NCBI RefSeq assembly: GCF_014805685.1
Contig: NC_060892.1
Location: 8,241,990-8,305,989 of the forward strand
Reading direction: 5' to 3'
DNA: 64,000 nucleotides
Source: Silurus meridionalis
Taxonomy: Eukaryota; Chordata; Actinopteri; Siluriformes; Siluridae
Positions 25,565-32,095 of the stretch are shown here, one piece after another. The notes under the pieces were generated by a model that saw only the letters and a list, made by a program, of their open reading frames with translations, made no database searches and was not told where the DNA came from. Every line of letters starts with the position of its first letter. The stretch's first letter is position 1. The position numbers and the translations under genes are program-made.

Positions 25565-28500
25565 CATACACATATACATATACAGTGGGGGAATTGCTGC
25601 TGATTTTATAAACCCCCTTTATGTACCCCCTTACAAAGTAATAAACAGAATTTTTATGGTAGGGTTATTTTAACAGAAAGAGAAAAAATATTTTAAAAAA
25701 TCCAGAAAAAAAAAAAAAGTATATTATTTTAACTTTCTTAAAGGGACAGGACTAATTTGGTCAGAATTGTTGCTAATTTGTTACTGGATCAAATACCTTT
25801 TTTTTTTTGGACTATAAGCCGCTACTTTTTCCCCACGATTTGAACCCCGCAGCTTAAACAATGAAGCGGCTAATTTATGGATTTTTCCTGGGTTTTTCCC
25901 GGTTTCACAAACTTCAAGCCAAAAAACTGAGCCCCATAACATTAGACCAATTAAATTGCCGAACGTGTTCAGGTGAACCAATGAAACTCTTTATATTAAA
26001 TCAGATGTGCTCCCACTGAACGGGGGTTGCACCACATCATAAATATGGATGAGGGTTCTCTGATGTTTGACCTGCCGCTCACTCGGACTGTCAACAGGAA
26101 ATGCGAATCATTCGTCACGCTGAAAACGACCGGGCATGAAAAAACACACTTCACCTGTGTTCTGAGCTGCACGGCATCAGGAGAAAAGCTTCACGGATGG
26201 TGATTTTTAAACGCACAACGATGCCAAAAGATAAACTTCCGAAAGAAATTGTTGTGAAAGGAAGGAGGAAGACAGTGAACAATGACTTTCTTGGTAGGCT
26301 ACTGTTTAGATACAAGCCATGTAACAGACACTGTCTTTCATTAAAGCCTGTGTAAAGTTCATTAGTTTTAATGTAGACACCTGCGGCTTATGGACAGGTG
26401 CGGATTAGTTATGTTCAAAATAAAAATCTTTGTCAAATTCAGTGGGTGCGCTTAATAGTCCGGAAATTACGGTACTTATTTCACTTAATCAAATACAAAT
26501 TACTTTATAACCTTTCTTTAATGTTTTTATTTTTTTTTTTATTTTATTTTTTTATTCTCTCTCTGTTGGAATAAACACCTAACATAAAAATTCTAGACTG
26601 TTGAATTCTTTGTAAGGGGGATTCTTTGCTCAGAATCGCGTACATGCTCTGACTTACACTCTTTGTTCTCAGACCATCTTCGGTAAAGAACTGCACGTCA
26701 GAAACGTGCGACGTTTACTGGAGGGTGTCGCCATGGCGAATGTGCACTGCAACCTGTGGAAGTGGCTTCCAGTCACGCAGGGTTGAATGCGTACATCACC
26801 ATAACAATAAGACCCACCCTGACCTCCACTGCGCCTGGCAGCGTCGGCCTGTCACCTGGCAACACTGCAACATCACTTCCTGTGGCAGTATGTTCGATTT
26901 TTCACCTTTCCATATCTCTGCGTCACATTATCTTCACTGTCCTGGTTGTCCTCCTGCTTGCCTGACTAAATGAATGAATGCCTTAAATCAGCAGTTCTAC
27001 CAGTATTTTATTATTATTTTGCCAAGTGTGTACAAGATATAGTGTTTTTAGACTTAGTTTTTCTTGTATGCCCTCTTTATCATACACACATACGCTGACC
27101 AGACATTATGACATTATAACATTATAACATATTAGGCAGCAAATGAAAATGTTGTCCTGAAAGTTAATGTGTTAGAAGCAGGAAAACTGGGCAAGTGTAA
27201 GGATTTGAGCGAGTTAGACAAGGGCCAAATTGTGATGTCGTCTAGCCATTGTCATCTCTAAAACTGTAGCTCCTGTGGTGTGTTCCCGGACTGCAGTGGT
27301 CAGTATCAATCAAAAGTCTTCCAAGGATGCAACAGTAGTGAACCGGCGACAGGGTCATGGACAGCCCATGGAAAGCGAAGGTTGGCCCATGTAGTCTGAT
27401 CTGACTGACGAGCTCTGGTGTGCTGTCAGAGTGCTGCTATGAGATAACCTGGGCTTGATTGCTGTGCCAGTAAAATATACAGTGAGGAAAATAAATATTT
27501 GAACACCCTGCTATTTTGCAAGTTCTCCCACTTAGAAATCATGGAGGGGTCTGAAATTGTCATCGTAGGTGCATGGCCACTGTGAGAGACATAATCTAAA
27601 AAAAAAAATCCAGAAATCACAATGTATGATTTTTCAACTATTTATTTGTATGATACAGCTGCAAATAAGTATTTGAACACCTGAGAAAGTCAATGTTAAT
27701 ATTTGGTACAGTAGCCTTTGTTTGCAATTACAGAGGTCAAACGTTTCCTGTAGTTTTTCACCAGGTTTGCACACACTGCAGGAGGGATTTTAGCCCACTC
27801 CTCCACACAGATCTTCTCTAGATCAGTCAGGTTTCTGGCCTGTCGCTGAGAAACACGGAGTTTGAGCTCCTCCAAAGATTCTCTATTGGGTTTAGGTCTG
27901 AGACTGGCTAGGCCACGCCAGAACCTTGATATGCTTCTTACAGAGCCACTCCTTGGTTATCCTGGCTGTGTGCTTCGGGTCATTGTCATGTTGGAAGACC
28001 CAGCCTCGACCCATCTTCAATGCTCTAACTGAGGGAAGGAGGTTGTTCCCAAAATCTCGCAATACATGGCCCCGGTCATCCTCTCCTTAATACAGTGCAG
28101 TCGCCCTGTCCCATGTGCAGAAAAACAACCCCAAAGCATGATGCTACCACCCCCATGCTTCACAGTAGGGATGGTGTTCTTGGATGGTACTCATCATTCT
28201 TCTTCCTCCAAACACGTTTAGTGGAATTATGACCCAAAAGTTCTATTTTGGTCTCATCTGACCACATGACTTTCTCCCATGACTCTTCTGGATCATCCAA
28301 ATGGTCATTGGCAAACTTAAGACATGCCTGGACATGTGCTGGTTTAAGCAGGGGAACCTTCCGTGCTATGCATGATTTCAAACCATGATGTCTTAGTGTA
28401 TTACCAACAGTAACTTTGGAAACGGTGGTCTCAGCTCTTTTCAGGTCATTGACCAGCTCCTCCCGTGTAGTTCTGGGCTGATTTCGCCTTCCTTAGGATC

Positions 28501-31500
28501 ATTGAGACCCCACGAGGTGAGATCTTGCATGGAGCCCCAGTCCGAGGGAGATTGACAGTCATGTTTAGCTTCTTCCATTTTGTAATGATTGCTCCAACAG
28601 TGGACCTTTTTTCACCAAACTGCTTGCCAATTTCCCCGTAGCCCTTTTCAGCCTTGTGGAGGTGTACAATTTTGTCTCTAGTGTCTTTGGACAGCTCTTT
28701 GGTCTTGGTCATGTTAGTAGTTGGATTCTTACTGATTGTATGGGGTGGACAGGTGTCTTTATGCAGCTAACGACCTCAAACAGGTGCATCTAATTTAGGA
28801 TAATAAATGTAGTGGAGGTGGACATTTTAAAGGCAGACTAACAGGTCTTCGAGGGTCAGAATTCTAGCTGATAGACAGGTGTTCAAATACTTATTTGCAG
28901 CTGTATCATACAAATAAATAGTTTAAAAATCATATATTGTGATTTGATTTCTGGATTTTTTTTTTTTTAGATTATGTCTCTCACAGTGGACATGCACCTA
29001 CGATGACAATTTCAGACCCCTCCATGATTTCTAAGTGGGAGAACTTGCAAAATAGCAGGGTGTTCATATTTTCCTCACTGTATATTATAACCAGATCTGT
29101 ACCTTTCCAATGCAATTGGGTCATAATTGGGCCTTGATCTCAATCAGAATTTTCTAATCAAAAGTAAATCATCTTGAACCATCAAGCTTCTACTTCACTG
29201 GAACCTCATGTTAAGATTTCTGATGCGTTAGACCCGTCTGTTTTTATTGTCAATTTTTATTTAAATAATGTTGCCACATTGTCAGTTTTCTAATCAGAGG
29301 TTATTAATAAAATAATGTGAAAGTCTATAAAAGTCTTTTAAGCATAGTTCTTGTTTCTGTAGCTAGTTCATAGCTATACGATATGCACAGGATTTGCTGC
29401 AGCAAAAGATCTGCAACAGAAGCCGTAGCGGATCATGTTTAGAGCCTCTGAACATTGCCTTGACTTTTTTATTTATCAGCTTCATATAGGTTCTCAGGTC
29501 AGTCCATTGAAATTCTTTGCTCGATCCGTATCTGGACCTCGACCATATCTAGTCATTTGATATTCTAGCATATTGTGCCCTCGATTTAAACCGAATGAAA
29601 AAAAAACAATCATACCTTCAAGATTTTTTAAAGGCAGTTTGATGTAAAGGCTGTTATATAAAACAGAATTGAACTGTCTGAAACACAACCAACACTAACA
29701 GGCAGGCTGGAGACTGTGAAGCCGATCAGAACTTCTTAGAGGGAAAATGGGGTACACTCATCATTCTCAGCTGGAGTTAATTCATCAACTTTCATAAAGG
29801 CCATTTAAAGAAAAAAAAAAAAGACTTTCTAACCACAACATCTGCTCACCAATAACAAGCTCAGTAAAGTGCAGGTCGATTTTGCCATCCAATCTGGTGT
29901 ATAAAGTACAGAGAAAAAAACGAAGCACTTTTACCTCAGCCGCTTTCCAAATATGAGCCATTTCTTTATGCAGTTGAAGCTTCAGCTCTTTCTAACAACA
30001 CCGCTGACAGGGTTGTATAAACTCAACCCAACAAACATCTTTCATCCTGCGTTTTTCGCCTTTTCATCGCCTTTCTCCTGTTTCTCATGCAGCCGAGAGA
30101 AATGCCATTTGAACTCCGGAATGACTTGCAATAGTAAGCAATGTACAAACCTGCAGTATTGCTTTGCTGGGTTTCTTCACAAGTATCTGAAGAAGTTCCA
30201 GTACTGAAGATACTCAATCTTGGTGGTAAAGACATTATGAAATACCTTTTTTTAATGGTGTTCAATGAATTTGCAGACTCTGAAGGATTTAGCGGATGAT
30301 TTACATCTTGGAAGATGCCACTTACACCAGGATAAGAATGTATCTTCATAGGACAAAAAGTAATCAGAATAAGTTTGTATTAATACCCAGCGACCCTTCA
30401 CTCGAATACAGACATATTCTTTTTCCTCATGAAATTCACTTGCCAATTCTTTGAGAACTTGCGTCTCTCTCTGCCCTGTCACCACCACCATCCAACAAAA
30501 ACAAGCCTGTCATATACTTCGAAACCTCAGGCCAAGTTACACCATTTACCAAGGGATTTTATTGCATTTTATTAACTGGATAATAAAATAAAATAACAAA
30601 ACCATGTGGAAAAAAAAGAGTATTTTAATACAGCAGACCTGACAACCCTGAAAAAGAATAGCTTTATTGTAAGCATGCAGCTAGTGCTGAGTTCCACAGG
30701 AGAACAAAACAACCATGTTTTTCAAACCTTTTACTAATTTTCATTCATGTTAGCATTATTTGTACAATGTAAAAAAAGAAAAATAAATGAATTTAGACCT
30801 TGGGCATAGTATAACCCATAAATAATGTGAAATGAGGGAAGAGGATTTCAGTTATGAATCTCAGTGATATAAGGGAGATTAAAACACCAACAAATGATAT
30901 ATTCAAGTAATGTTTGGGTGTATTTTGAAGTAAGTTCCAATGCAAAATGACATTCGTTTGCGGTACATCGTATTCAAAGCATCTGGGTCTGCCTGGTGTC
31001 CGAGTTACCTCATGGAGATGTTAAAAACACTCAAAACTCTATCTCTGATTAAAACTGTTTGCTGTTGTAATGGTTGTCATGAGCTGGGGCAAAACTGTGA
31101 CCATTCAAATATATTTAGAAATCTAGAAAATCCAGAAAACTGGGTTTTTACACAAATGAGATTTACTTAGAATTCAATCCGAAATCAATAGAAATTAATC
31201 AAACAGTAAGACTGCTTAGTGTTAGTTAGTAACAAGGTGGTATCAAAAAATTTCGAGATTAATGGTGCTATTCTGACCACGTGTGTTACCACATCTGTGA
31301 TTTCATCATGGGCAGCAAGTTAGAACAAAGAGCAAACGTGAAAATCTACGTGAGACTGAGCAAATCACAGAGGCTTTTGACATGACGTACGTTTGACATA
31401 CGGAGATGCTGCAACGAGTCGTTTGAGGTGTTTTGAGGGGCGCTTCAGTAGCGGAAGAACATGACTGGAAGACGACTAGAGCTCAGGAAGACCTTCAACA

Positions 31501-32095
31501 AGCTCAACCCCTGAAAATGTCAAAACCAATCGGAAACTTGTGCACGATGATCATCGGAGAACAATCCACATGATCTCACTTTCTCCGCCAGATTCGGCTA
31601 TTGCGAATTTTGCCCTCTTCATCAAAGTCCAGTTCACCGTATTGACACCATTGCGGAGATCCAGAAGGTGCTTGACACACGTCGAAATGAAGGCTTCTAG
31701 GACATATTCCAGAAGTGGCAAGAACTCTGGGGGTGCTATATTGTTGTGCAAGGGGACTATATTAAAGGTGATGGTGTATAAACACAGATAAATAAATTAC
31801 TTTCTTGTAAACAGAGCTTGTCTCGAAACTCTTTGATACCACCTCCTATGTGCACAGTGTCCCTTGGTGATATACTTCCTTTACCTTTTTTAATGTATAT
31901 TATCATCATGTGCATATTCAGACCCTGACTAATTGTGTGTCTATAAATATTTGTGTTTATTTTCTTCTCCTTATAGATGAGTGTAAGGATACGACACATT
32001 ACTGCGCCGTTGTAAAACGCCTCAGGTTGTGTCCGATTGAACTGTACACGCAGAGATGCTGCAAGTCCTGCTCAGAAGACTCGGGCACTATCTAG
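2197..32095 (+). CDS. adamtsl3: ADAMTS-like protein 3 (punctin-2), C-terminal 530 residues
   Basis: Ten coding exons: 2197-2309, 2397-2525, 10488-10670, 15771-15896, 17453-17665, 20053-20236, 23957-24161, 25379-25485, 26673-26887 and 31977-32095. They total 1594 nt and splice in frame to a TAG stop. The product is the C-terminal part of a secreted, non-catalytic ADAMTS relative of the extracellular matrix. In order it has the end of one Ig C2 domain, two complete Ig domains, four thrombospondin type 1 repeats (TSRs) and a PLAC domain. ADAMTSL1 and ADAMTSL3 share this layout. I prefer adamtsl3 because saxo2 and efl1 lie immediately downstream, as near human ADAMTSL3. The N-terminal signal peptide, first TSR, cysteine-rich and spacer regions lie left of the window. 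No frameshift or premature stop was seen. Confidence 0.88.
2397..2525 (+). CDS. adamtsl3: adamtsl3 exon b: linker and start of next Ig domain
   Basis: The acceptor is TTTCTTTGCACAG and the donor is TTACAG/GTCAGT. It encodes a linker '[12 protein letters not shown]', then '[19 protein letters not shown]', the B-strand with the first Ig cysteine. The exon is 129 nt with phases 1-1, so it makes half a domain and is completed by the exon at 10488. Confidence 0.92.
2697..3118 (+). mobile_element. Tc1-derived non-autonomous repeat, family A
   Basis: It begins with TATGGACAAAAGTACTGGGACACCTG-type wording (first bases at 2703) and ends near GACCAGGTGTATATA. The inside still has transposase-like wording ('CTCAACCCTACTGAACC', from the LNPTE part of the DDE domain). 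Related copies are near 19655, 33185, 34600, 38040 and 58118. Confidence 0.6.
3119..4215 (+). mobile_element. Tc1/mariner-like element, internally deleted
   Basis: It starts CACTGCTCAAACAAATTT just after a TA. The 5' part (3400-3580) carries the DNA-binding region. At about 3585 the sequence jumps straight to the C-terminal transposase part ('ACCTCTACAGGCTAGA' onward), with the codons for '[11 protein letters not shown]' wording near 3805-3835. The central catalytic part is missing, and stops and frameshifts are present. This is a relic. Confidence 0.65.
4216..7304 (+). other. adamtsl3 intron, mostly unannotated
   Basis: There is no exon-like ORF with splice sites here. A short copy of an interspersed repeat ('AAGTCTGGTTCCTCTCAAGG' onward) lies at 5020-5125 and resembles 18585-18670. 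A short (GT) run lies at 6030-6051. A CAG/GT-flanked ORF at 6562-6780 has no family resemblance and is not called. Confidence 0.5.
7305..7612. mobile_element. Interspersed repeat, probably non-autonomous hAT
   Basis: The section 'CACTTGAGTAAAAGTGC' through 'ACTTAAGTATCCAAG' recurs at 36755-36825. The right end reads GCTGTCCACCACTG, which resembles hAT termini (revcomp CAGTGGTGGACAGC). No target duplication was recognised. Confidence 0.4.
7622..8225 (+). mobile_element. Tc1-like transposase relic
   Basis: The plus strand holds recognisable transposase pieces, including '[11 protein letters not shown]' and '[17 protein letters not shown]' at 8060-8160, the C-terminal end of a Tc1 DDE domain. 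The earlier part ('CAGTAAAAGACTGGG...' to 'TACCATTCCATACTACAACTCC') is interrupted by stops. A sister copy lies at 51685-52620. Confidence 0.65.
8283..8385 (+). mobile_element. Truncated tRNA-derived SINE, family 1
   Basis: 'GAGGTGGTAGCCTATTGATTAAGC' is followed by a B-box-like 'GGGGTTGTGGGTTACCAGG' and 'CTGCCACTCTTGGGC'. It is the head of the family seen at 946, cut short. Confidence 0.55.
8569..9024. mobile_element. Possible DNA transposon with weak inverted ends
   Basis: CGGGACACACCAAGCTGA near 8572 is mirrored by TGGTTTGGTGTGTTAG near 9006. The inverted match is only about 8-10 bases. No ORF and no target duplication were identified. Confidence 0.25.
9181..9264. repeat. Compound (TG)n(TA)n microsatellite
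   Basis: A GT run of about 27 bases passes directly into about 58 bases of TA. Dinucleotide ORFs across it are artefacts. Confidence 0.97.
9289..9746. mobile_element. Non-autonomous hAT element, 458 bp
   Basis: The terminal inverted repeats are CAGTGGTCCCCAACCT at the left and AGGTTGGGGACCACTG at the right. They are flanked by a near-perfect 8-bp target duplication, GTCTAATG (9281-9288) and ATCTAATG (9747-9754). The interior has no transposase ORF. Confidence 0.88.
10488..10670 (+). CDS. adamtsl3: adamtsl3 exon c: second half of Ig domain
   Basis: The acceptor is TTTTCTTGGAGCAG and the donor is ATAGCTG/GTAAAT. It begins with the C-strand tryptophan ('[16 protein letters not shown]') and ends with '[19 protein letters not shown]', the D-G-x-Y-x-C signature. 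The 183-nt exon has phases 1-1 and completes the Ig domain begun at 2397. Confidence 0.95.
10768..11034. mobile_element. Possible hAT fragment
   Basis: The left end reads CAGTGGCGGGCCGTGTATGT, which resembles a common fish hAT terminus. No matching right terminus was found, so the extent is a guess. Confidence 0.3.
11035..12373 (+). other. adamtsl3 intron, AT-rich, nothing recognised
   Basis: There are TTTATT/TAAATAAAT-rich tracts at 11060-11220. Several open frames (for example 11646-12062 plus) lack family resemblance and splice context. No RNA gene is visible. Confidence 0.5.
12374..14935 (+). mobile_element. RTE-type LINE, 5'-truncated and broken
   Basis: It begins inside the apurinic endonuclease domain ('[13 protein letters not shown]', '[13 protein letters not shown]', '[14 protein letters not shown]'). 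The reverse transcriptase follows ('[14 protein letters not shown]', '[20 protein letters not shown]', '[10 protein letters not shown]', then '[18 protein letters not shown]' with the FADD catalytic box near 14144-14158). The C-terminal region contains '[19 protein letters not shown]' and '[13 protein letters not shown]'. The 3' end reads CGCTGTGGCGACCCCTAATG, then a short (GAA)n tail at 14917-14934. A stop at 12578, several frame changes between 12940 and 14140, and a lost aspartate (FVNLEKA near 13921) show it is inactive. It lies in sense orientation in an adamtsl3 intron. The clade call (RTE) rests on the domain order and the short tandem tail. Confidence 0.85.
14936..15770 (+). other. adamtsl3 intron, nothing recognised
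   Basis: AT-rich sequence with a poly(A) run near 15006-15020. It ends in the acceptor TTTCCTTTGTAG for the next exon. No repeat family was recognised. Confidence 0.5.
15771..15896 (+). CDS. adamtsl3: adamtsl3 exon d: linker and start of third Ig domain
   Basis: The acceptor is TTCCTTTGTAG and the donor is GGATTG/GTAAAG. It is 126 nt with phases 1-1. The translation runs from '[14 protein letters not shown]' to '[12 protein letters not shown]', the A and B strands leading to the cysteine supplied by the next exon. Confidence 0.9.
16166..16880 (+). mobile_element. tRNA-derived SINE family 1, split by a hAT insertion
   Basis: The SINE head (A-box region 'GGTAGGTGAGTGGTTTAAGG', B-box region 'GGTCAGAGTTTCAAGTTC') runs to 16278. 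Its 3' part resumes at 16812 with 'CTGTGTCATGGCTGAACC' and 'CTGCACTCTGACCCC', matching the complement of the SINE at 49690-49740. Bases 16279-16811 are an inserted hAT element (separate entry). Confidence 0.65.
16279..16811. mobile_element. Non-autonomous hAT element nested in a SINE, about 533 bp
   Basis: The ends are GAGGGGTCCTCAAAC and GTTTGGGGTCCCTTG, which are imperfect inverted repeats. The flanks CCCTAAAC (16271-16278) and CCATTAAC (16812-16819) agree at 6 of 8 bases, as expected for an aged hAT duplication. No transposase ORF was seen. Confidence 0.65.
17453..17665 (+). CDS. adamtsl3: adamtsl3 exon e: most of third Ig domain
   Basis: The acceptor is TTATGTCCACAG and the donor is CAGAAG/GTCAGT. 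It starts '[19 protein letters not shown]' with the first Ig cysteine and the core tryptophan, and ends with '[14 protein letters not shown]' carrying the second cysteine. The 213-nt exon has phases 1-1. The F-strand signature is degenerate (E-G-H-F-A-C), as is common in the last Ig of this family. Confidence 0.93.
18085..18170 (-). mobile_element. SINE fragment, family 1
   Basis: On the minus strand, GGAAGTGATAGCTCAGTGGTT is the A-box-like head and GTAGTTCAAACCCCAGAAC the B-box-like part. It continues into wording ('GCGACTTGGG', 'AGCAGATGTACAT') that resembles a repeat also present at 55145. Confidence 0.5.
18250..18768 (+). repeat. Interspersed repeat with LINE-like 3' end
   Basis: It ends with 'AAGCTGCTTTGAGACAATG' and 'AAAGCGCTATAGAAATAAA', a 3' end found in many fish repeats and often assigned to L2-like retroelements. 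A second partial copy lies at 5020-5125. The classification is from memory of the motif and is tentative. Confidence 0.4.
18859..19127. mobile_element. Non-autonomous hAT element, 269 bp
   Basis: The inverted ends are CAGGGGGTCACCAACG and AAGGTTGGTGACCCCTG. The flanks GTCTAGAC (18851-18858) and CACTAGAC (19128-19135) share their last six bases, consistent with an 8-bp hAT duplication. It has no coding capacity. Confidence 0.75.
19655..20010 (-). mobile_element. Tc1-derived non-autonomous repeat, family A
   Basis: 'GGGTTGAGGTCAGGGCTCTG' and 'GGGGCATTGTCATGCTGGAA' also occur in nearly the same form at 33440-33540. It ends about 45 bases before the acceptor of the next adamtsl3 exon. Confidence 0.6.
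20053..20236 (+). CDS. adamtsl3: adamtsl3 exon f: thrombospondin type 1 repeat 1 of the window
   Basis: The acceptor is TTATTGTTTGCAG and the donor is CTCCCAG/GTACAG. It encodes '[18 protein letters not shown]', a TSR with the W-x(5)-W tryptophan ladder and the C-S-A-S-C-G O-fucosylation-type motif. It continues 'SRKVHCV' and ends 'CNLLDCPPR'. Phase changes from 1 to 2 here. Confidence 0.95.
20595..20838. mobile_element. Fragment of a DNA transposon (pogo/Tigger-like end)
   Basis: The right end reads CACTCGTATGTCGAGGTACC followed by ACTGTA, and the interior repeats 'CTCGTAT' several times. I know this as a widespread fish DNA-transposon end but cannot assign its superfamily with certainty. 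Confidence 0.4.
20839..22137 (+). other. adamtsl3 intron, nothing recognised
   Basis: No exon, RNA gene or recognised repeat was found between the transposon end at 20838 and the SINE at 22138. Confidence 0.45.
22138..22305 (+). mobile_element. tRNA-derived SINE, family 1
   Basis: 'GGCAGGTGGTCGCTCAGAG', then the B-box-like 'GGTCATGAGTTTAAATC', then 'TTGAGCAAGGCCCTTAACC', and a tail 'GAGCAAATGCCATAGATG'. This is one of the most complete copies. Confidence 0.7.
22306..23956 (+). other. adamtsl3 intron, nothing recognised
   Basis: AT-rich intron sequence. A short 'TTTTTTGGGAGTTGGGAGGAAACC' wording near 23630 resembles a common fish repeat, but I cannot delimit it. Overlapping open frames at 23643-24066 are chance. 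Confidence 0.45.
23957..24161 (+). CDS. adamtsl3: adamtsl3 exon g: second thrombospondin repeat and start of third
   Basis: The acceptor is GATTTCTCCCAG and the donor is GGGGACAG/GTAGAT. It encodes '[18 protein letters not shown]', a full TSR with C-S-T-S-C-G, ending 'REPCVSEAC'. It then gives '[10 protein letters not shown]', the tryptophan strand of the next repeat. Phase runs 2 to 0. Confidence 0.95.
24480..24612 (+). repeat. Pyrimidine-rich (TTCC)n to (CCTGT)n repeat
   Basis: Degenerate TTTCC units pass into about ten exact TCCTG pentamers at 24553-24609. The repeat resumes after a SINE (see 24721). Confidence 0.9.
24640..24720 (+). mobile_element. SINE head, family 1, inserted in the CCTGT repeat
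   Basis: 'GTGGTAGTGGTTAAGTCTC' followed by the B-box-like 'GGTCAGGGTTCAGCCCC' and 'AGCAAGCTCCCACTC'. It is flanked on both sides by the same CCTGT-type repeat. Confidence 0.6.
24721..24870 (+). repeat. CCTGT-type repeat, second block
   Basis: Irregular CCTGT, CTGCT and CGTCC units continue the repeat seen at 24480-24612. Confidence 0.85.
25379..25485 (+). CDS. adamtsl3: adamtsl3 exon h: body of third thrombospondin repeat
   Basis: The acceptor is TTTGTGTCCAG and the donor is GAACG/GTTTGT (GTTTGT is weak). It encodes '[19 protein letters not shown]', then 'NTACDPRE'. The CSGRC position lacks the Ser/Thr that other repeats carry before the second cysteine. Phase runs 0 to 2. Confidence 0.88.
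25517..25566. repeat. (CA)n microsatellite
   Basis: About 20 CA units, ending CGCACACACATACACATATAC, just inside the intron after the donor at 25486. Confidence 0.95.
25796..26472. mobile_element. pogo-like non-autonomous element, copy 1
   Basis: It is flanked by TA on both sides (25794-25795, 26473-26474). The right end reads AGTCCGGAAATTACGG and the left end, after a T-run, GGACTATAAGCCGC. The inside retains codons equivalent to '[16 protein letters not shown]' (26224-26275), the pogo/Tigger DDE-domain region. No intact transposase is present. Confidence 0.7.
26673..26887 (+). CDS. adamtsl3: adamtsl3 exon i: fourth thrombospondin repeat
   Basis: The acceptor is CTTTGTTCTCAG and the donor is GTGGCA/GTATGT. 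It closes the third TSR ('NCTSETC') and encodes '[19 protein letters not shown]', with the tryptophan ladder and C-T-A-T-C-G. It ends '[12 protein letters not shown]'. Phase runs 2 to 1. Confidence 0.95.
27085..27440 (+). mobile_element. Tc1-like relic, family C
   Basis: It shares 'AAAACTGTAGCTCCTGTGG' and 'GAACCGGCGACAGGGTCATG' with the copies at 47490-47970 and 60990-61310. The translated wording is that of a decayed helix-turn-helix and linker region. No open frame remains. Confidence 0.5.
27480..29080 (-). mobile_element. Near full-length Tc1 transposon with long inverted repeats
   Basis: Inverted repeats of about 205 bp lie at 27480-27683 and 28876-29080. Both ends are CAGTGAGGAAAAT-type and sit in TA duplications (27478-27479, 29081-29082). 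The minus strand encodes the transposase in pieces. At 28712-28446 is '[19 protein letters not shown]' with helix-turn-helix. At 28381-28160 is the segment with '[17 protein letters not shown]', including the first catalytic aspartate. The remainder (28150-27700) is in shifted frames. Frameshifts make it non-autonomous. Confidence 0.9.
29083..31229 (+). other. adamtsl3 last intron, nothing recognised
   Basis: AT-rich sequence. Open frames at 29953-30207 (+) and 30023-30491 (-) have no domain signature and no supporting splice sites. No known repeat was recognised. Confidence 0.45.
31232..31846 (+). mobile_element. mariner-like element, internally deleted, 615 bp
   Basis: The ends are ACAAGGTGGTATCAAA and TTTGATACCACCTCC, with TA on both sides (31230-31231, 31847-31848). 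The left part keeps '[19 protein letters not shown]' (31310-31366), the start of a mariner transposase. The right part keeps '[18 protein letters not shown]', the mariner C-terminus. The catalytic middle is lost. It ends about 130 bases upstream of the last adamtsl3 exon. Confidence 0.8.
31977..32095 (+). CDS. adamtsl3: adamtsl3 last coding exon: PLAC domain and stop
   Basis: The acceptor is TTCTCCTTATAG. The translation begins '[18 protein letters not shown]' and ends 'YTQRCCKSC' followed by a short acidic tail and TAG (32093-32095). The six cysteines, including CC-x-x-C, are the PLAC pattern that closes ADAMTS-like proteins. Confidence 0.95.

Noticed and set aside
2197..32095. Identity as adamtsl1
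   Set aside because: Domain layout cannot separate the paralogs, but the downstream efl1 and SAXO genes fit the ADAMTSL3 region better. A gene tree would settle it.
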